Below are positions 22,206 to 29,112 of a stretch of 29,214 nt of DNA, in pieces. The position numbers and the translations under genes are program-made. Numbering within the stretch: position 1 is the stretch's first letter; every line of letters starts with the position of its first letter. The notes below the pieces were generated by a model. The model was given only the letters and a program-made list of their open reading frames with translations. It did no database searches and was not told where the DNA came from. Source of the stretch: SVTX01 sp045602385 (GTDB lineage Bacteria > Bacillota > Clostridia > Oscillospirales > CAG-272); contig JAZSBL010000008.1 in the NCBI GenBank assembly GCA_045602385.1, positions 1-29,214 of the forward strand. The letters run 5' to 3'.

Positions 22206-23669
22206 TCAATCGTACTTCTTTACCCTCAGAAAAAGAGATCTGAGCGCCTTGCCATTAAAGGGTATCAAGGGGTAGAGATAGCTCCGCTTGCCATTCACCG
22301 TCTTGTTGGTCAGTAGCAGAATCACGATCAGAAGCGTGCCTGCCAAAAATCCCCAACCGCCAAAGATCGCCGTCAGTATAAGCAGCATTATCCGCATGAA
22401 TTTGAACGCGTATCCAAGCTCGTAGCTTCTCTGCGTGAAGTTGGCGATCGCCACGAAAGCCATATAGAGTATGACCTCGGGGATAAGCCAGCCGATGCTG
22501 ACCGCAAAGTCACCGAGTATCAGTCCGCCCACGACCGACAGCGAATTTGAGAGCATGTTCGGGGTGTTCAGCGACGCCATTCTAAGTCCGTCTATGATAA
22601 ACTCGACAAGCAGAAGCTGGGCGATAAGCGGTAGCCGCCCGACCTCGCGCGGAATGATAAATTCAAGCCACGGCGGCACGAATTGCGGATTCATAACAAG
22701 CAAGTACCAAGCAGGAATAAGATAGAGCGCCAAAAAGAAAACTATATGCCGCACCACGCGGATATACGTGCCCGTCAGGGGCGGAAAATAAAAATCGTTG
22801 GTCTCCTGCATAAAGTCAAAGATAGAGGTCGGCAAAATCATTATCTCGGGCGAGTTGTCGCACAAGATAAGCACGCTGCCCTCGAGTAGCTGCGCCGCCG
22901 CCGAGTCGGGACGCTCGGTGTACCTTATCTTCGGGAAGGGGTTGTACCAGCGCTGCTTTATAAGACATTCCGCCAGCGATTCATGACCGAGCGTCAGCGA
23001 ATCGGTCTTTATCCCCTTCAGCCGCCCCTTGATCTCGTCGACGAATTTCAAGTCTGCCCTGTCCGCCATGTAGCAGACGACGATGTCAGTGCGCGAGCTT
23101 TTACCGACCGTAAGATAGCTCATCGTCAGCTCGGGATTGCGGATTCTGCGGCGAATGAGCGCGGTATTGAAGATAAGCGTTTCCACAAAACCGTCGCGCG
23201 CTCCGCGCATCACCTTGTCGCCCTCGGGCTCGGCGGTCTCGCGGGCGGGATATGTCCGCGCGTCCACGATTATTCCGTATTCGGCAAAGGCAGGGCCGAG
23301 TATCAGCGTCGCGCCCGAAAGCACGAACTGTATCATTGCGTCAAGGTCGCATGTAGAGTCGGTCTCAACGTAAGGCAGGTGCGCGTGAATGAACGCCGAC
23401 ACTATCTCGGCGCGTGTTTTTTTGCTCTCTCCCTCGCTCGGTTGGCCACCCTGACCGCCGCCAAGGCCCTTTAAGGACACGAGATGCATCATCAGCTTCT
23501 GCATTACCGCGTCCTTGACAAAGCCGTCGATAAAATAGAGCGTCAGCTCGCTGTCGCCCACAGTCAAGGGCTTTTTTATCACGTCAAAATTTCTCTGCGG
23601 ACGGAGTATCGAGTCGATTATTTTAACGTTTTCCCGATAATCCCCCGAGAGTCTTTTTTTCTCTTGCAT
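22206..23669 (-). CDS. GerA-family spore germination protein, SpoVAF type
   Basis: The 487-residue product has a large N-terminal soluble domain (about 1-300; NFDVIKKPLTVGDSELTLYF and FIDGFVKDAVMQKLMMHL). A membrane half follows, with about five segments and the family's RRQ-less PxLTGTYIR, LNTPNMLSNSLSVVGGLILG and AYAFKFMRI-like regions. The end has SYLYPLIPFNGKAL. The N-terminal wording and the ending favour SpoVAF over a GerAA nutrient receptor subunit, but no spoVA genes are adjacent, so it stands alone. The protein would sit in the spore inner membrane and help germination. GGGGAG precedes the ATG. A Gly/Gln patch (GGGQGGQ) interrupts the N-terminal part. Confidence 0.85.
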   Translation of the reverse strand: MQEKKRLSGDYRENVKIIDSILRPQRNFDVIKKPLTVGDSELTLYFIDGFVKDAVMQKLMMHLVSLKGLGGGQGGQPSEGESKKTRAEIVSAFIHAHLPYVETDSTCDLDAMIQFVLSGATLILGPAFAEYGIIVDARTYPARETAEPEGDKVMRGARDGFVETLIFNTALIRRRIRNPELTMSYLTVGKSSRTDIVVCYMADRADLKFVDEIKGRLKGIKTDSLTLGHESLAECLIKQRWYNPFPKIRYTERPDSAAAQLLEGSVLILCDNSPEIMILPTSIFDFMQETNDFYFPPLTGTYIRVVRHIVFFLALYLIPAWYLLVMNPQFVPPWLEFIIPREVGRLPLIAQLLLVEFIIDGLRMASLNTPNMLSNSLSVVGGLILGDFAVSIGWLIPEVILYMAFVAIANFTQRSYELGYAFKFMRIMLLILTAIFGGWGFLAGTLLIVILLLTNKTVNGKRSYLYPLIPFNGKALRSLFLRVKKYD

Positions 23670-23772
23670 ATCTATTCTCCCCGCGCCGCGATGGCGCGTA
23701 ATTTCTCTTTATTCGGCGCGAATGACCGCCACAGCTCAATTCCCGCGCCTTTCACAAAAAATTCTTTTAGAA

Positions 23773-23802
23773 TATTGTACCCAAAAGTAAAAAAAGCATA
23801 CG
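23773..23802 (-). promoter_or_regulatory. Possible sigma-G-like promoter of the germination gene
   Basis: On the minus strand CGTATG (23797-23802) and TACAATA (23773-23779) are 17 bases apart, a loose match to forespore sigma-G promoters. They lie about 100 bases before the start codon. A late forespore promoter is expected for this gene family, but the match is weak. Confidence 0.25.
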
Positions 23803-23809
23803 AACATAA

Positions 23810-23834
23810 AAAAAGACGGTTTTGCCGTCTTTTT
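23810..23834 (-). terminator. Terminator of the RAYT gene
   Basis: AAAGACGG and CCGTCTTT pair over a five-base loop, with A and T runs on both sides, so it can stop transcription in either direction. It abuts the RAYT stop codon. Confidence 0.8.
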
Positions 23835-24463
23835 CATTCTTCAACATATAATTCGTCGTAATACCAACGCATGGGATTTTCATAAATATATTTCACGCAC
23901 CTCGCGTAATCCTCACGGTCACGTATAACGTGATCGTAAAATGAGGTTTGGAACAAACTTCCATGAAATCCGTTTTTCTTGCATTCCCTCGTGGTTAGGG
24001 ATTTAAATGCACAAACGATATCCATAACCGTAGGGCGGGGGCTTGCTCCCGCCGCTTGATTATCCAAAATAAGAATAACATGGATATGATTAGGCATAAT
24101 TACATATTGATCAACACTCAAAAAAGGATAGCGTTCTTCAAGTAACAAAAGCTGATGTTCAGCGATTTTCCCAAATGAAGTATATTCTATCCCATTCGTT
24201 TCGGCGGGAGCAAGCCCCCGCCCTACGGCCCGTCCATTCAAAGCGTGTGCGCTCTCCTGTACTTCGGCGGGAGCGCGTGGGGTTCCCCGAAGCGAATAAA
24301 GTGAGCTTTGGGGGTTCCGAGCTTGCCCCCGCCCTACGACTTTAGACAATACGCATCTTCTGTCTTTCGTACATATCGTTATAAAATATGCTCCTGTCGT
24401 GCTGTAATCAAAATTTTGCAGTCGCGTATGTTTTCTTTGAGGTAATTCTTTTTCCTTATCCAT
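23834..24463 (-). CDS. REP-associated tyrosine transposase (RAYT, Y1_Tnp/IS200-like)
   Basis: The 209-residue protein is an HUH single-strand nuclease of the RAYT group. RLQNFDYSTTGAYFITICT begins the domain, MPNHIHVIL carries the His-hydrophobic-His metal site (126-128), and the presumed nucleophile is Tyr176 in QTSFYDHVIRDREDY. Such proteins move or maintain REP palindromes, and many are domesticated. Residues about 43-88 and 137-145 are extra loops encoded by GC-rich REP-like copies that stay in frame. ATG 24463 has GGTGGGG just upstream; the longer frame from 24556 has no support. The active-site motifs are intact, so it may still work. Confidence 0.88.
   Translation of the reverse strand: MDKEKELPQRKHTRLQNFDYSTTGAYFITICTKDRRCVLSKVVGRGQARNPQSSLYSLRGTPRAPAEVQESAHALNGRAVGRGLAPAETNGIEYTSFGKIAEHQLLLLEERYPFLSVDQYVIMPNHIHVILILDNQAAGASPRPTVMDIVCAFKSLTTRECKKNGFHGSLFQTSFYDHVIRDREDYARCVKYIYENPMRWYYDELYVEE
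24030..24054. repeat. REP-like element inside RAYT, copy 1
   Basis: A 25-base GC-rich unit beginning GTAGGGCGGGGGCTTG. It is the exact reverse complement of copy 2 and encodes the AAGASPRPT loop (about 137-145) of the RAYT. Confidence 0.8.
24202..24226. repeat. REP-like element inside RAYT, copy 2
   Basis: The exact 25-base inverse of copy 1, encoding VGRGLAPAE (about 80-88) of the RAYT. Confidence 0.8.
24264..24337. repeat. REP-like element inside RAYT, copy 3, interrupted
   Basis: The ends CGGCGGGAGC (24264-24273) and TTGCCCCCGCCCTAC (about 24323-24337) match the two ends of copy 2. Between them about 49 bases are inserted, including GGGGTTCCCCGAAGCG and TTTGGGGGTTCC. The reading frame of the RAYT stays open across it. 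Confidence 0.65.
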
Positions 24464-24490
24464 TTCCCCACCAATTAGATTCGTCCGAAA

Positions 24491-24519
24491 TCGGCAGAGA
24501 GGTATTCCCTCCCTGCCGA
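24491..24519. other. Hairpin between nrdR and RAYT
   Basis: TCGGCAG (24491-24497) pairs with CTGCCGA (24513-24519), and GAGG/CCTC extends the stem inward. It could be the nrdR terminator, though the T run is poor, or a flanking REP hairpin of the RAYT. Confidence 0.5.
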
Positions 24520-24564
24520 CTTTTGTGTGCGGGCGCAACAACGCTGTGCCACGCATTTTTATCT

Positions 24565-25020
24565 TTAATTCTTCTTATCCTTCTTTACAAGCTCCATAAG
24601 CTCGGTGACAAAGGTCTCCACGTCCGCAAATTCGCGATACACGCTTGCGAAACGCACGTATGCGATATGGTCGCGCTCCTTGAGCTTCTCCATTACCATT
24701 TCTCCGAGAGTAGCCGACTCTATCTCGTTTGAAAGCGAGTTCTGTATCTCCGACTCTATCTCGGAAACTATCTCGTCGGCGTTGACGGGTCGCTTCTGCG
24801 TCGCCTTGAGTATTCCCGCAAGCAGCTTGGTGCGGTCGAAAAGCTCCTTTTCTCCGCTCTTTTTGATAACGAACACCTGCACGTCCTCAAGCACCTCAAA
24901 GGTGGTAAATCTCTTCTGGCACTCAAGACACTCTCTTCTTCTTTTTATAGACGCGCCCTCGTTAAGCGTTCTTGTGTCAAGCACCTTGCTCTCGGGGTAG
25001 CCGCAAAATGGACATTTCAT
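24565..25020 (-). CDS. nrdR: Transcriptional repressor NrdR
   Basis: NrdR represses ribonucleotide reductase genes according to the ATP/dATP level. The 151-residue product starts MKCPFCGYPESKVLDTR with a zinc ribbon (Cys3, Cys6, Cys31, Cys34). An ATP-cone domain follows from about residue 49 (VFVIKKSGEKELFDRTKL, then the AYVRFASVYREFAD end). Length is typical. The start is preceded by AGGAG-like AGGAGAAAAAT. Two NrdR boxes lie upstream, so it is probably autoregulated. Confidence 0.97.
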   Translation of the reverse strand: MKCPFCGYPESKVLDTRTLNEGASIKRRRECLECQKRFTTFEVLEDVQVFVIKKSGEKELFDRTKLLAGILKATQKRPVNADEIVSEIESEIQNSLSNEIESATLGEMVMEKLKERDHIAYVRFASVYREFADVETFVTELMELVKKDKKN

Positions 25021-25034
25021 ATTTTTCTCCTGAT

Positions 25035-25093
25035 ACTATATGTAGTTTAGCATTCACTACATGTAGTATAGCACAATTGGTTAAATTTGTAAA
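25035..25093 (-). promoter_or_regulatory. nrdR promoter with two NrdR boxes
   Basis: On the minus strand TTTACA (25088-25093) and TATACT (25065-25070) are 17 bases apart. Two boxes, ACTACATGTAGT (25056-25067) and ACTATATGTAGT (25035-25046), lie 21 bases apart centre to centre, i.e. two helical turns. They match the known NrdR-box core. The first overlaps the -10 element and the second follows the start site, so they would block transcription. Confidence 0.8.
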
Positions 25094-25108
25094 GGTGTTT
25101 TTTCAATG

Positions 25109-25133
25109 TGTCAAAATAATGTTTATTTTGACA
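25109..25133 (+). promoter_or_regulatory. Perfect 25-base inverted repeat in the nrdR/ECF divergent region
   Basis: TGTCAAAATAA (25109-25119) and TTATTTTGACA (25123-25133) are perfect complements around TGT. The site ends one base before the -35 box of the plus-strand promoter. It is a likely operator for an unnamed regulator of the vitamin operon. Confidence 0.6.
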
Positions 25134-25134
25134 G

Positions 25135-25163
25135 TTGACAAAACCGCTCTCTGATACTATAAT
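25135..25163 (+). promoter_or_regulatory. Sigma-A promoter of the ECF/pyridoxal kinase operon
   Basis: TTGACA (25135-25140) and TATAAT (25158-25163) match consensus with a 17-base spacer, giving a short leader of about 40 bases before the first start codon. Confidence 0.85.
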
Positions 25164-25208
25164 ATATAATGTTCAAAATATTCTGGCGATCTCACGCGGA
25201 GGCTGATT

Positions 25209-25793
25209 ATGAAAAAAGGCGATAACAGCAAAAAAATGATAAAGAAAACGATCATCGCTGCACTGCTTACCGCGCTTACCTTTGTAGGCACGATGATAAT
25301 ACAGATACCAACGGGAACTAACGGCTACATACACATAGGAGACTGCTTCGTTATTCTTTGCGGATATATCCTTGGCCCTGTCTGGGGCTTTATAGCGGCG
25401 GGCGTGGGCTCTGCCCTTACCGATATTTCAACTTCATACTTTTTCTGGGCGCCCGGCACGTTCATTATAAAGGGCGCGATGGCTACCATTGCGTATTTTC
25501 TCGTTAAAGCATGCTCTAAGATCAATAAAAAAGGAACGCTGATACCGTTCATTCTCGCATCCTCGGTTGCGGAGCTTTTCATGGTAGCGGGCTATTTTGT
25601 TTACGCCGCGACTCTTTTGGGTGAAGGACTCCCCGCCGCGTTGAGTATCCCCGCAAATCTCGTTCAGGGCGTTGCCGGCGCGATCATGTCTACCCTTCTG
25701 GCGCAGATCTTTGCCAACAACAAGTCGCTTTCCCGACTTGCGCCTATCTTAGCGCTCAACGACACAAACCACAATTCTGAAAGGAATAATTAA
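25209..25793 (+). CDS. ECF transporter S component, probably for vitamin B6
   Basis: The 194-residue membrane protein has about six hydrophobic segments and the S-component pattern: an early TALTFVGTMIIQIPTGTNGY, then HIGDCFVILCGYILGP and GFIAAGVGSALTDI. S components capture a vitamin and dock on a shared EcfA/T module encoded elsewhere. The gene ends directly before a pyridoxal kinase start codon, so the cargo is most likely pyridoxine, pyridoxal or pyridoxamine; predicted B6 S components are known in such pairs. GGAGG stands 7-8 bases before the ATG. Confidence 0.85.
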   Translation: MKKGDNSKKMIKKTIIAALLTALTFVGTMIIQIPTGTNGYIHIGDCFVILCGYILGPVWGFIAAGVGSALTDISTSYFFWAPGTFIIKGAMATIAYFLVKACSKINKKGTLIPFILASSVAELFMVAGYFVYAATLLGEGLPAALSIPANLVQGVAGAIMSTLLAQIFANNKSLSRLAPILALNDTNHNSERNN

Positions 25794-26621
25794 ATGAAGA
25801 GAATACTCACTATTCAGGATATCTCCTGCGTAGGTAAATGCTCGCTTACGGTTGCGCTCCCGATAATCTCGGCATTCGGCATCGAGGCGGGAATACTCCC
25901 CACCGCGACGCTCTCAACGCACACCGCTTTTTCGGGCTTTACCTTCCGTGACCTCACAGAGGACATGACCCCCGTAACAAATCACTGGGCGGAGCAGAAT
26001 ATCGACTTTGACGGCATATACACCGGCTACCTCGGCTCCTCAGCGCAGATAGACCTCGTGCTTGACATATTCAAGAGATTCGGCAACGGCAAGCTCAAAT
26101 TCGTTGACCCCGCGATGGGCGACAACGGCAAGCTCTACCCCGGATTTGACACAGCCTTTGCTAAAAAGATGGCGAGCCTTTGCGCGGCTGCGGATATAGT
26201 CGTTCCCAATCTCACAGAGGCATGCTTTATGCTTGGCAAGCCTTATATCGCAAGCGGATACACAAAGGAATATATCGAGGATATACTCCTCTCTCTCTGC
26301 GCCCTCGGCGCGCGCCGCGCGGTACTCACCGGCGTAGGATTTACCGACGACACTCTCGGCTGCTACGGCTACGACTCACAGTCGGGTGAGTTCTTCTTTG
26401 ATACAAACGAGCGTCTGCCCAAATCCTTCCACGGCACGGGCGACATCTTCGCCTCGGTCTGCTTCTCCTGTATCCAGCGCGGCAAGACCCTCCCCGAGGC
26501 GTGCGCCATAGCCGCAGACTTCGTCTGCGACTCCATCAAGGCGACCCTCTCCGACGAGCGCCCTATCTGGTACGGAGTGCACTTTGAAAAGGTGCTTGCG
26601 TCCGGAAAATATATCCTCTGA
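25794..26621 (+). CDS. Pyridoxal/pyridoxine/pyridoxamine kinase
   Basis: The enzyme phosphorylates B6 vitamers with ATP. The 275-residue product is a ribokinase-superfamily PdxY/PdxK-like protein. It opens RILTIQDISCVGKCSLT (the family's S-x-V-x-G start), has DGIYTGYLGS, VDPAMGDNGKLYPGF and VPNLTEACFMLG. The anion-hole motif GTGD is at about 214-217, with Asp217 as catalytic base. It starts immediately after the ECF gene stop, with AAAGGA upstream, so import and trapping are coupled. Thiamine kinases of this fold differ in the VPNLTEA segment. Confidence 0.93.
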   Translation: MKRILTIQDISCVGKCSLTVALPIISAFGIEAGILPTATLSTHTAFSGFTFRDLTEDMTPVTNHWAEQNIDFDGIYTGYLGSSAQIDLVLDIFKRFGNGKLKFVDPAMGDNGKLYPGFDTAFAKKMASLCAAADIVVPNLTEACFMLGKPYIASGYTKEYIEDILLSLCALGARRAVLTGVGFTDDTLGCYGYDSQSGEFFFDTNERLPKSFHGTGDIFASVCFSCIQRGKTLPEACAIAADFVCDSIKATLSDERPIWYGVHFEKVLASGKYIL

Positions 26622-26672
26622 TACCACATTTTTAAAAAACAGCATTCATTGTAGAAAAACCTATCAATTATT

Positions 26673-26722
26673 AAAAACGCCGATAAACAGCAGCCAAAAA
26701 TGCTCTTTGTAGGCGTTTTTTT
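26673..26722 (+). terminator. Terminator of the pyridoxal kinase operon
   Basis: AAAAACGCC (26673-26681) pairs with GGCGTTTTT (26712-26720) and a T run follows. The 30-base loop holds an inner AGCA/TGCT stem. Confidence 0.75.
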
Positions 26723-26725
26723 CTA

Positions 26726-26754
26726 TTGACAACAATGGATTATAGTAGTATAAT
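26726..26754 (+). promoter_or_regulatory. Sigma-A promoter of the aldolase gene
   Basis: TTGACA (26726-26731) and TATAAT (26749-26754) with a 17-base spacer, 33 bases before the start codon. Confidence 0.85.
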
Positions 26755-26787
26755 TAAAGTGTATAAAAATGTATGGAGGTCATACAA

Positions 26788-27744
26788 ATGAGCGATATTA
26801 TTAAAGAACTGTCAAAGATCGGTATCGTTCCGGTCATCAAAATCGAAAATCCCGCTGACGCAAAGCCCCTCGCAAAGGCACTTATGGACGGCGGTCTTCC
26901 CTGCGCGGAGGTTACCTTCCGTACCGCATGCGCAAAAGAGGCAATTGCTATCATCTCAAAGGAATACCCCGATATGATAGTCGGCGCGGGAACCGTGCTT
27001 ACAAAAGCGCAGGTTGACGACGCTATCGAGGCGGGAGCGAAGTTCATCGTTTCCCCCGGCTTTAATCCCGAGATAGTTAAGTACTGCCAGGAGAAGGGTT
27101 GCCCCATCGTTCCCGGTATCAATAACCCCTCAGGCATCGAGGCGGCTCTTGAGCTTGGACTTAAAACAGTTAAATTCTTCCCCGCAGAGCAGTCGGGCGG
27201 TCTTGCTATGATCAAGGCTATGTCGGCTCCCTACGGCGGAGTTACCTTTATGCCCACAGGCGGAGTTTCTCCCGCAAACGTAAACGATTACCTTGCGTTC
27301 AACAAGATCGTTTGCTGCGGCGGCTCCTGGATGGTCAAGCCCGAAATGATCGCCGCAGGCGACTTTGACGGTATCACAAAGCTCGTTCGCGAGGCAGTTG
27401 ACACAATGCTCGGCTTCAAGCTCAAGCACGTAGGCATCAACCCCTGCAACGACACCTCGGCAAATGCCGCAAATACCCTCGGCGCGATCTTCTCATTTGC
27501 GCAGAGAGCAACCTCAAAGTCGATCTTCTCGGCAGAGGCTCTTGAGTTCATGAACGAGAAGGGACCCGGCACACACGGTCATATCGCGATCGAAACAAAG
27601 AACGTCGACCGCGCGGTATATCACCTCGAGCGCCGCGGAGTTAAGTTCGATTACTCTACCGCGACCTACGACGATAAGGGTAATATGAAGTTCATCTACC
27701 TTGCAGATGAGATCAACGGCTTTGCATATCATCTTGTAAAGTAA
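26788..27744 (+). CDS. KDPG/KHG aldolase fused to a VOC-like domain
   Basis: The enzyme splits 2-keto-3-deoxy-6-phosphogluconate to pyruvate and glyceraldehyde 3-phosphate (and often 4-hydroxy-2-oxoglutarate). Residues 1-210 of the 318 form the aldolase: Glu41 in AEVTFRT and the Schiff-base Lys129 in TVKFFPAE, plus GAGTVL and MPTGGVSP. Residues about 212-318 are an extra domain (KHVGINPCND, then HGHIAIETKNVDRAVYHLER and FIYLADEINGFAYHLVK) that reads like a vicinal-oxygen-chelate fold. Ordinary enzymes end near 210. ATG 26788 has GGAGG 8 bases ahead; the ATG at 26773 overlaps that site. The neighbour is KDG kinase, which makes its substrate. Confidence 0.93.
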   Translation: MSDIIKELSKIGIVPVIKIENPADAKPLAKALMDGGLPCAEVTFRTACAKEAIAIISKEYPDMIVGAGTVLTKAQVDDAIEAGAKFIVSPGFNPEIVKYCQEKGCPIVPGINNPSGIEAALELGLKTVKFFPAEQSGGLAMIKAMSAPYGGVTFMPTGGVSPANVNDYLAFNKIVCCGGSWMVKPEMIAAGDFDGITKLVREAVDTMLGFKLKHVGINPCNDTSANAANTLGAIFSFAQRATSKSIFSAEALEFMNEKGPGTHGHIAIETKNVDRAVYHLERRGVKFDYSTATYDDKGNMKFIYLADEINGFAYHLVK

Positions 27745-28024
27745 CAAATGATAGGATAGGTGCGAGAACCTTTTTTGAAGAAAAAGATATGCATCGTGAA
27801 GATAAACTTAATTTAAGTCAACTTGATGCAACCAGCTCCTTGCCGAGCAAGGAGTCCGAGTTTTCTCAAAATCGGATGTCGCGCTCTCCAAAAAACTTTC
27901 ATAAGAGGAATAATTATTCCCGTAAGCAATTGAAAAAACGGCTTAAAAGCCCTAATTATTAAAAGTTTTTGAAAGGTTCGGAAAACTTTTTTCCAAAAAG
28001 TTTTCTGAGTAAAGGTAATTCATA
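27745..28024 (+). other. Structured leader upstream of KDG kinase gene
   Basis: Three hairpins follow each other: GCATC/GATGC with inner CTTAA/TTAAG (27791-27829), CTCCTTG-CCGAG-CAAGGAG (27836-27854) and, directly abutting, TCCGA/TCGGA (27855-27876). A perfect 14-base palindrome GGAATAATTATTCC lies at 27907-27920. A terminator-like stem, GAAAACTTTTT with AAAAAGTTTTC (27981-28005), ends 5 bases before the AAAGG ribosome-binding site. No promoter or gene is clear. Confidence 0.5.
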
Positions 28025-29053
28025 ATGGCAAAGGTTATAACATTCGGCGAGCTTATGCTCCGCCTTCAGCCCTACAACTACGAGAGATTCGTTCAGTGCG
28101 ACCACGTTGAATTCACATTCGGCGGCGGTGAGGCAAACGTTGCGGTTTCGCTTGCAAACTACGGCATGGACGCAGCTTACGTTACAAAGCTCCCCGCGCA
28201 CGCGATCGGTCAGGCGGCTGTGAACAGCCTCCGCAGATACGGTGTTGACACGACAAAGATCGTCCGCGGCGGCGACCGTGTAGGTATCTACTTCAACGAA
28301 AAGGGCGCGTCCCAGAGAGGCTCGGTCTGCATCTACGACCGCGCAAACTCCGCTATCTCCAAGGCAAGCCGCGAGGACTTTGACTGGGATTCCATCTTTG
28401 AGGGCGCAGAGTGGTCCCACTTCACAGGTATTACTCCCGCTCTCGGCGCAAACGTCGTTGAGATCTGCCGTGACGCCTGCAAGGCGGCAAAGGCAAAGGG
28501 ACTTAAGATCTCCTGTGACTTAAACTACCGCGGCAAGCTCTGGACAAGAGCAGAGGCAAGAGAGGCTATGACAGATCTCTGCCGGTACGTTGACGTCTGC
28601 ATCTCCAACGAGGAGGACGCAAAGGACGTATTCGGCATTGAGGCAGAGGCTACCGACATCTACGGCGGTAAGCTCAACCACGACGGCTACAAGTCCGTTG
28701 CAAAGCAGCTTGCTGATAAGTTCGGCTTTGAGTACGTCGCTATCACTCTCCGTGAGAGCCGCTCGGCATTCGATAACGGCTGGTCAGCTATGCTCTACGA
28801 CGTAAAGGCTGACGAGTACTGCTTTAGTAAGAAGTACGACCTTCACATCATCGACCGCGTAGGCGGCGGTGACTCCTTCGGCGGCGGTCTTATCTACTCG
28901 CTTATGAACGGAAAGACAACTCAGGGCGCAGTTGAGTTCGCAGTTGCGGCATCCGCACTCAAGCACTCGATCGAGGGCGACTACAATATGGTAACTGTCG
29001 CTGAGGTCGAAAAGCTCGCAGGCGGCGACGGCTCGGGTAGAATTCAGAGATAA
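28025..29053 (+). CDS. kdgK: 2-keto-3-deoxygluconate kinase (PfkB family)
   Basis: The enzyme phosphorylates 2-keto-3-deoxygluconate, giving the substrate of the aldolase encoded upstream; together they complete uronate or pectin-derived sugar catabolism. The 342-residue product opens KVITFGELMLRLQP, has FTFGGGEANVAVSLANYG, SCDLNYRGKLW and SNEEDAKDVFG. Near the end it has GGGDSFGGGL with catalytic Asp283 (the common form is GAGD). The FGE-x-M-x-R-L start and the SCDLNYR block fit KdgK better than fructokinase. Start ATG has AAAGG upstream. A GC-rich hairpin follows the stop. Confidence 0.92.
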   Translation: MAKVITFGELMLRLQPYNYERFVQCDHVEFTFGGGEANVAVSLANYGMDAAYVTKLPAHAIGQAAVNSLRRYGVDTTKIVRGGDRVGIYFNEKGASQRGSVCIYDRANSAISKASREDFDWDSIFEGAEWSHFTGITPALGANVVEICRDACKAAKAKGLKISCDLNYRGKLWTRAEAREAMTDLCRYVDVCISNEEDAKDVFGIEAEATDIYGGKLNHDGYKSVAKQLADKFGFEYVAITLRESRSAFDNGWSAMLYDVKADEYCFSKKYDLHIIDRVGGGDSFGGGLIYSLMNGKTTQGAVEFAVAASALKHSIEGDYNMVTVAEVEKLAGGDGSGRIQR

Positions 29054-29071
29054 TAAGTTTTTGATAGAGAA

Positions 29072-29112
29072 TGCGGGGAGAAAACTTTTCGAGAAAAGCT
29101 TTTCTCCCCGCA
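29072..29112 (+). terminator. Hairpin after kdgK, terminator-like
   Basis: TGCGGGGAGAAAA (29072-29084) pairs perfectly with TTTTCTCCCCGCA (29100-29112), and CTTTT/AAAAG continue the stem inward. It is not followed by a clean T run. It belongs to the same repeat family as 27961-28005 and 29109-29214. Confidence 0.6.

Noticed and set aside
22206..23669. GerAA nutrient receptor subunit
   Set aside because: No gerAB or gerAC partner lies beside it, and its N-terminal and C-terminal wording fits SpoVAF better, although the two belong to the same family.
27836..27876. A known riboswitch
   Set aside because: I could not match the hairpins to any named class, so only a structured leader is reported.
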